In this document: in pieces, positions 58,477 through 64,000 of the stretch | How positions within the stretch are numbered: the stretch's first letter is position 1 | How the letters are laid out: every line of letters begins with the position of its first letter | Origin: Macrotrachela quadricornifera | Taxonomy: Eukaryota > Rotifera > Eurotatoria > Philodinida > Philodinidae | Length of the DNA: 64,000 bases | Assembly (NCBI GenBank): GCA_022393335.1 | Contig: JAJEKB010021880.1 | Location: forward strand, 2,391,744 to 2,455,743 | Direction of reading: 5' to 3' | Position numbers and translations under genes: made by a program | The notes under the pieces: generated by a model | Databases searched by the model: none | Told to the model about the DNA's origin: nothing | What the model saw: only the letters and a program-made list of their open reading frames with translations

Positions 58477-58986
58477 ATGAGTGAAAAAGAAACTACTACT
58501 GGGCATGAACGCGTTTTGGAATTAATTACAACGCTTAAAAACGAATCGAATTGGGACTTAAATGCTCAAAAACTGACTGATGAAGATATTAAAACTCTTT
58601 CAAAGGAATTACAATCGAATAAAAATTGTGCTGTACTTCATTTACATTTGAATAACATCACTGATGATGGTGTCTCCTATATTGCTGAAATGTTAAAAGT
58701 AAACCAAACACTTACAGATCTGTACTTAGGTGCAAATGAGTTCGGTGATCAAGGAGTGGAGGTATTATGTCAAGCATTAATACATCACAATAGAACACTT
58801 AACGTCATTGATCTAACATACAATCAAATAACAGACAAGAGTATAAATATGATATTAGATATGTTTAAGGCGAACAACAAATTGATGGGATTCATGTTGA
58901 CAGGCAATCCTATTTCAGAAGAAAGCAAGGACAAACTACGTGAGGTGGTTAAAGTGAGAAATATTAGTTTGGGTGCTGATTTTTAA
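58477..58986 (+). CDS. Short ribonuclease-inhibitor-like LRR protein
   Basis: 169 residues, single exon. Residues 30-165 hold about four 28-residue leucine-rich repeats of the RI/NLRC type: VLHLHLNNITDDGVSYIAEML, LTDLYLGANEFGDQGVEVL, LNVIDLTYNQITDKSINMI and a weaker LMGFMLTGNPISEESKDKL. The alternating strand-helix pattern (LxLxxNxIxDxG) forms a curved protein-binding surface. No signal peptide, membrane segment, NACHT or F-box is attached, so it is a stand-alone intracellular LRR, common in bdelloids. The N-terminal 30 residues are acidic. Partner unknown. It is far shorter than vertebrate NLRC proteins, and a missed exon on either side is possible. Confidence 0.8.
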   Translation: MSEKETTTGHERVLELITTLKNESNWDLNAQKLTDEDIKTLSKELQSNKNCAVLHLHLNNITDDGVSYIAEMLKVNQTLTDLYLGANEFGDQGVEVLCQALIHHNRTLNVIDLTYNQITDKSINMILDMFKANNKLMGFMLTGNPISEESKDKLREVVKVRNISLGADF

Positions 58987-59616
58987 TAATCGACTAATGA
59001 TTCATCTCTATTGCAGAAAAAAAATGTATCTGACTATTTTTTCAATAAGTTTAATCGTAAAATAAATCGACAACTGCGATTTCTACTTTTTCAAAGAAAC
59101 TGTGTTACTACCTATTTCGTGATCATAATCAATAGTATTGGTTATAATTCAATCTTGAGGGTGAGGGTGCCTCATTTTCACACCTCAATATTGAGATCGT
59201 ACGGATAGTTTTTGCGCTTAAAATAGTCGTCGTTTTCAAAGTTTGATCTCGTATTCAACGTAGACTCAGATTAGAATGTTAATCTTTATAATATAAATAG
59301 TAAATGAGTTGGTGAATTTTTTATCATCACCAAATCTATACAAAAAACCTGTGTCTTGAGGTCAAAAAAGTGAGTTCGAAAGTGCATAAACTCCAAATTT
59401 GGAACTGACTTACGCATCGACACTACAAATCAATAAGCATCTCATCTAATTAGTATTCAATTAACTAGTACTCAACCATTATGGAGTCACGTCATTACTG
59501 CTCAACTAAGTAACACTAGTTAATTTTAGTATCGAACTAACTAGCGCTAACTACGATGAGTACTGAACTAATTAGCATTAAATAAGTTGAATAATCAAGT
59601 ATTACGAGACAACATA
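58987..59616. other. Intergenic
   Basis: Includes GAGGGTGAGGGTG at 59158-59170 and, at 59440-59600, a loose array of AACTAGTACTCAA / CTAACTAGC-like units. No gene. Confidence 0.35.
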
Positions 59617-60279
59617 CTGAGGTGTTCAAGCATTTTAGATCCCATCTTTTAGCGATTGGTAGTCTACAATGAGGTATGAAAAACCTTAAAAGGAATCATC
59701 CCCTCGTGTCTTTCTTCTCGAGATATCGAATTTTCGAAATTCATATGAACACAGAGAGCGAACCGAGATATTATCGTTTTGTAGAAAATAGTAGAACAGA
59801 AGAGTGAGAAAGTTTTTCAGTTTCGGGCACTATTCGTGTGATCTGTTGTGAACTAAAAGTTGGATCAATCTTATCCATAACAGCTCTATTTGTTATTGAT
59901 CGGCCAACAGAATTTTTGAAGTTCTTCATTTTGTTTCTGCTCTTAATTTAAACGAGGATAATCATTGACGATGCTCGAGAATAATTAGCTATTAAGGCTG
60001 CTGTTTCTTTTTCACTGCATGTTACAATTCATCTAACTCTTAGTTTACAACAAATCACACGAATAGTGCGCGAAACTGGAAAACTTTCTCAATCTTCTAT
60101 TCTACTATTTCCTACAAAACGATAATATCTCGGTTCGGTCTCTGTTTTAATGTGAATTTTGAAAGTTCGATATCTCGGGAACAAGGGTACGAGAGGATGC
60201 ATCCTTTTGAGGTTTTTCATACCTCATTGAGATCTAGCTGTCGCCAAAAGATGGGACCTAAAATGCTTGAACACCTCTG
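59617..60279. mobile_element. Foldback element, 663 bp, TA-flanked (Tc1/mariner-like)
   Basis: Inverted ends CTGAGGTGTTCAAGCATTTT and CAGAGGTGTTCAAGCATTTT. Arms of about 240 bp (59622-59860, 60035-60279). TA on both sides (59615-59616, 60280-60281). The CAGAGGTG start also recalls hAT, but no 8-bp duplication exists. No coding content. Confidence 0.75.
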
Positions 60280-60510
60280 TATGTTCCCTCGTGTGCAAAA
60301 GAATCGGTTTCCAAACAAGAAAATCTTATAATATTTCAATTATTTATCTGAGCTGAGAAGCACATACAAACGAGTCAAATAAAAGATGCTTCCATATGAC
60401 AAGATAATGGAGGAAATAAAAATTTTGTTATACCTGTGAAGAAACCTTTTTCTTATTATTGAGTAGCTTATGATAAATACGTAACTGTCTGTGAATAAAT
60501 TTTAGATCTA

Positions 60511-61614
60511 ATGACGTCATCAGTTACTTATCAGCGTAAACGAGCATTAGTCATCGGTATTAATAAATATTCCACAAACCCATTATCTTATTGTATAAAT
60601 GATGCCAGGGATTTAAAAAAAACTCTCGAAGACATTGGATTCGACGTATCAATAGGAATTGACTGCAACCGCAAAGATTTTCTACAAGTGATTGACACAT
60701 TTGCTGAAGCAATAGTGAGTACCGATCTAACATTATTCTACTTTTCTGGTCATGGCAAACAATATGAAAACGAAAATTATTTGTTGCCATCAAATTATGA
60801 CTATGATTTTAGTACGATGGAGAGTAAATACATAATGGACAACGCCATTAATGCACAGTTTATTTTGAAGAAAATAGGTGATAAACATTGTCGCGTAACG
60901 ATATTTATATTTGATTGCTGCAGAACATTCATTCGAACTAAAGGAAGTGATATGCAGTACGGTTTATCACCTATGCGTGCACAACAAAAAACCCTAATTG
61001 CATATGCATGTGGTCCAGGTGGAGTAGCAGTTGATGAAACCCAAAACGGTAAAAATGGTTTCTTTATTGAAAATTTGTTAAAATACATTACAATACCCAA
61101 TCGTGATATTGAAGATGTATTCAGGAATGTTGCTCATGATATTGAATTACAAACTCATGGTCTTCAACTGTGCCATCGATCAAGCTCTCTCACAGAAGAA
61201 GTCTGTTTGATAAAAGATAATGTTAAAGGTTAGTGTTTGTTCTTTTTAATTTAATCTCTTATCATACGGTCTCAAAATCCAACTCTTCACTATCATTACT
61301 CACCAACATGTCATCTGAAACATAGGAATAAGCTTTTTGAAAATGGGAATCAGTTTCCATCCATTTTCGAGTTTAGCATGTCTTACCAAACTTTGTTTTT
61401 TAGAAATAATGAAAATCAGAGGATGGTACTTTTATAAGAAATATTAATTTTTCTAAAAAACAAAGAACTTAACAAATAGACTTGTCGTTCGTTCTTTTGT
61501 TTGACTTTTCTTTTAGTGCCAGAATTATCATCTATAGTTGTCCATTCAGATTTATTCAAATCGATGTTTTCTTTGTTTGTCAATCAAGAAATTTCGCTTC
61601 GAGCACTTTTATAG
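60511..61614 (+). CDS. Caspase-fold (peptidase C14-like) protein (2 exons)
   Basis: Exon 1 is 60511-61228 and exon 2 probably 61517-61614 (donor AAAG|GTTAGT, acceptor CTTTTAG, 288-bp intron), giving 271 residues. Exon 1 read alone ends two codons later. The p20 fold is clear: KRALVIGINKY strand, INDARDLKKTLEDIGFDV, the catalytic His in FYFSGHGK (His81), and IFIFDCCRTF with candidate catalytic Cys137. Further, AYACGPGGVAVDE resembles the strand before the p10 part. Such proteins (metacaspase/paracaspase/caspase-like) cleave after Asp or basic residues. No CARD, DED, TPR or WD40 is attached within the mapped exons. An AG before the ATG (ATTTTAG|ATCTA) allows a 5' non-coding exon. Exon 2 is less certain than exon 1. 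Confidence 0.8.
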
Positions 61615-63270
61615 AATATCTGAATCGAACACAAATAATTTTGATCTTCCCCAGCTATGAAGAATTGTAATCTCTAGTCAAACTATTCTACGAAAAATAG
61701 GTGGCTAATCGAAGCCAGAGAGCAGACGTATACAGACGGTTGACCAAAAGTTCGAAGCCCCGTGTTTAAAGGACTCTGTTGGATAAGATGATCTACTCAA
61801 ACATGGAAAACCAAACATACTATGTTGCAGAGCTCTTTCAGACATGTCGAATAGCATATACCAAATCCTAATTTTATAAGACTTAAAAGGAACTAGAGTC
61901 AACTTACTGGTAGGCGATTACACACGCACACCCTTAATTTCCTCGTATCAAAGATTAGATGACTGATGATGCTACGTACATGTGGTTATAGTTCGTTAAA
62001 AGCTCTACAAAACTATATGCGAGAAAAAACACTTTACCAACACTTTCGGCTCATACCAAAGAGAACAGTATTCAGTAACTTATCATGCTAGAATGTAGGT
62101 GTATAATCAGCTATCAGTAAATTGAATGTAGCTCCTTCAAAGTCTTATGACAACAGGACTTACTAGATGCCATAAGATGCGCCTCAAAACGTTCTACATA
62201 GTATAGTTAGTTTTCTATTTCTGAACAAGTCATCTTAACTGACAAGTCTTAAATATCGAGCTTAGAACTTGTAGTTAGCCCTAAGTATTTGTTCTAGGTA
62301 GTGTGATATAGCCAGGTTTTCACCATCACTGTGTCGGTCCTACATCGAGTATTGAACAGTTTATCACATTTTAGTGAGACACACTTTTCATACTCTTGGC
62401 TGTTAACCTTTGACAATTAGAAAAACGGTCACTCAGAAAAGCATTTCTGTTAATATGAAAAATAAGAAAAATGATATAATGCGCATCTGTCGGATCCGGA
62501 AAAGGTACTTGAGGATTAGACCAGTAAATAGTAATTCTGCATGAAACCATTGAGCATATGTTTTACAAATTATATCTGTGAAGAGAGCTGAGGCTGACCA
62601 ATTAAGATCAAAGAGGTTTTAAGTTTTTCCTGAGAGTAAAATGAATCCTAAAAAAGGCAATGTTGTATAATGAATCTCTCCTTATGCTTTGTACTGATGA
62701 AATAAAATAGCTTTTTTTTGTAAGATTCATTTTTGCCAATCAATAATTTGTCTGATCTGTTTGGCGACTCGTAGAAATGACACATTTTCCATTACTAAAA
62801 CACTTCGGATCACAGTTACTCAAAAAGAACTTGCAGAGAAATGCTTTGCGCTGCAAATTAATAAGATCAGAAATACTCAGACCAAATTAAAGCTCCTACT
62901 GAGAAAGTACCAAACTTAAAATATAGATTGCTCTTGACGTGCAAGGACGAAAATATTTGAATTTCACTGTATTCACAATTTCAGTACAGTCACATAAGTA
63001 TGAGAGAATTATTTATATTTATTTCACATGTTGTCAACTAAATATTTGCATTTTATACTTCAAAAATCTTTCTAAGATTCATCGACTATGCTAAAGTCTT
63101 ATTAGTTGCAATCTCTCCTGAAACATAAGTGGTATTGTAATACAAAAAGTGAGCTGTTATTTATCAAAACATTACAACATCGATATTTCCTATTTTATTT
63201 TAACTAAAAACATTATAATGTAAAGATAGTTTATATCAGGTGCGGTATAAATATTGCAGAATTTCGTATT
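61615..63270. other. Intergenic, no gene seen
   Basis: AT-rich with no supported frames. Confidence 0.4.
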
Positions 63271-63870
63271 TTCAAAATATCTCACTACAGAAAAATTGTA
63301 TAATCTTGATTTTTTTTTCAAAAGATGCATCATGAAAAAATCTATAAAAACTGTATGATTAAATCCTTATTGACTTGCTCTGATGATTTTTCTATTTAAT
63401 TAAAATGAAAGAACTATATAGTAGTGCTATCGAGTACTTAAAAATGTTTGTAACATTTTTTATTTCATATAACTCTCGACTTAAGAAAATATTAATATTA
63501 GAACGACGGTTGTCGCTTTCAAAAAGTGTGTCATGAACAGACCTAGAATAATTTTAAGGACAAATTTCTATTGACTTGTTCCGATGTTATTTCCGATATT
63601 CAAAATAAACAATTCACATAGTATCGCTATTTCTAACCATAAAAATATTTGGAAGACATTTTCATTTCTTAAATATCTTGGTTTCGGAAAATAATAACAC
63701 TTTGATTTTTGTTCAGATGATACGCTATTGAGAGTTCTAAAAAAGCTCTATGAACAAATTTTTATTGCAAAATAAAACAAGGTCGTCCAAATACTATTAT
63801 CATACTATATAGAGTGGGGAGTAGCGTCGTCATATGACCTGTTCATTTTGAGTATAGGAGACACCATCAG
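63271..63870 (+). repeat. Degenerate tandem repeat and dispersed repeat copy B
   Basis: Units of about 180-200 bp recur at about 63290, 63480 and 63690, each with a 'GATGCRTCATGAAAA..TCTATAAAA..GATTAAAT..TATTGACTTG' style order, strongly diverged. The same family is at 49240-49650. Confidence 0.4.
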
Positions 63871-64000
63871 AACAACCCAATAGGAATTTTTTCTTACAGT
63901 TTTTGTAGAGTTTTTTCCGTTGTATGTTTTGAAAAAATTGAAGATTATTTAATTCATTTATGCTCATAGATTTGCAAAATACTAAATGTGCCAATATTTC

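Noticed and set aside
1..64000. CRISPR arrays, operons, riboswitches
   Set aside because: None seen; introns and transposon types show eukaryotic nuclear DNA.

Overview
The window looks like nuclear DNA of a small invertebrate, most likely a bdelloid rotifer (Adineta/Rotaria type). This is inferred from AT-rich sequence, introns mostly of 50-110 bp with GT..AG ends, divergent rhodopsin-like receptors in multiple copies, NHL, TPR and F-box-like debris, and many short transposons each present as isolated copies. There is no operon structure, and no rRNA, tRNA or CRISPR array was recognised. One 100-N assembly gap lies inside a poly-C tract at about 40.34-40.49 kb.

Layout. 0-1.3 kb: 5' part of a secreted Ser/Thr/Glu-rich repeat protein (minus strand, runs off the edge). 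3-7.7 kb: a palindromic MITE, an F-box-like fragment and a two-exon Cys-rich membrane protein. 8.5-15.1 kb: receptor block with a decayed GPCR copy, an intact single-exon GPCR, a decayed MAM-domain gene, a nested pair of DNA transposons and a two-exon GPCR. 18.87-21.02 kb: a complete, very young LTR element (identical 188-bp LTRs, TG..CA ends, ATCTA target duplication, primer site and purine tract) with no gag or pol but a RING-finger plus membrane-segment gene. 21.5-22.4 kb: three-exon membrane protein with an ERF4/GOLGA7-like N-terminus and C-terminal zinc ribbon. 22.7-27.8 kb: NHL pseudogene, a tiny two-exon secreted six-cysteine peptide gene, a mariner-type MITE and an unassigned exon. 30.2 kb: ubiquitin-protease relic. 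32.0-33.0 kb: Ubl-RBR E3 ligase. 34.6-36.0 kb: pogo-like transposase relic and an unassigned relic. 36.4-40.2 kb: a large lipase / membrane / GTPase fusion protein.

42.7-47 kb is a transposon graveyard: two hAT elements with perfect 8-bp duplications, a MULE transposase relic and a foldback element. 47.7-48.1 kb may hold a small Cys-rich protein. 52.8-55.0 kb is a FEM1-type ankyrin protein interrupted by one in-frame TAA. 56.0-57.4 kb is a dispersed repeat split by a Harbinger-type foldback. 58.5-61.6 kb holds an RI-like LRR protein, another foldback element and a caspase-fold protein.

The intact genes lean towards receptor, ubiquitin-pathway and signalling or defence-like functions (GPCRs, RING, RBR, FEM1, caspase-like, LRR, lipase-GTPase). 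No common pathway can be shown from sequence alone. The most unusual item is the LTR-bounded RING gene.
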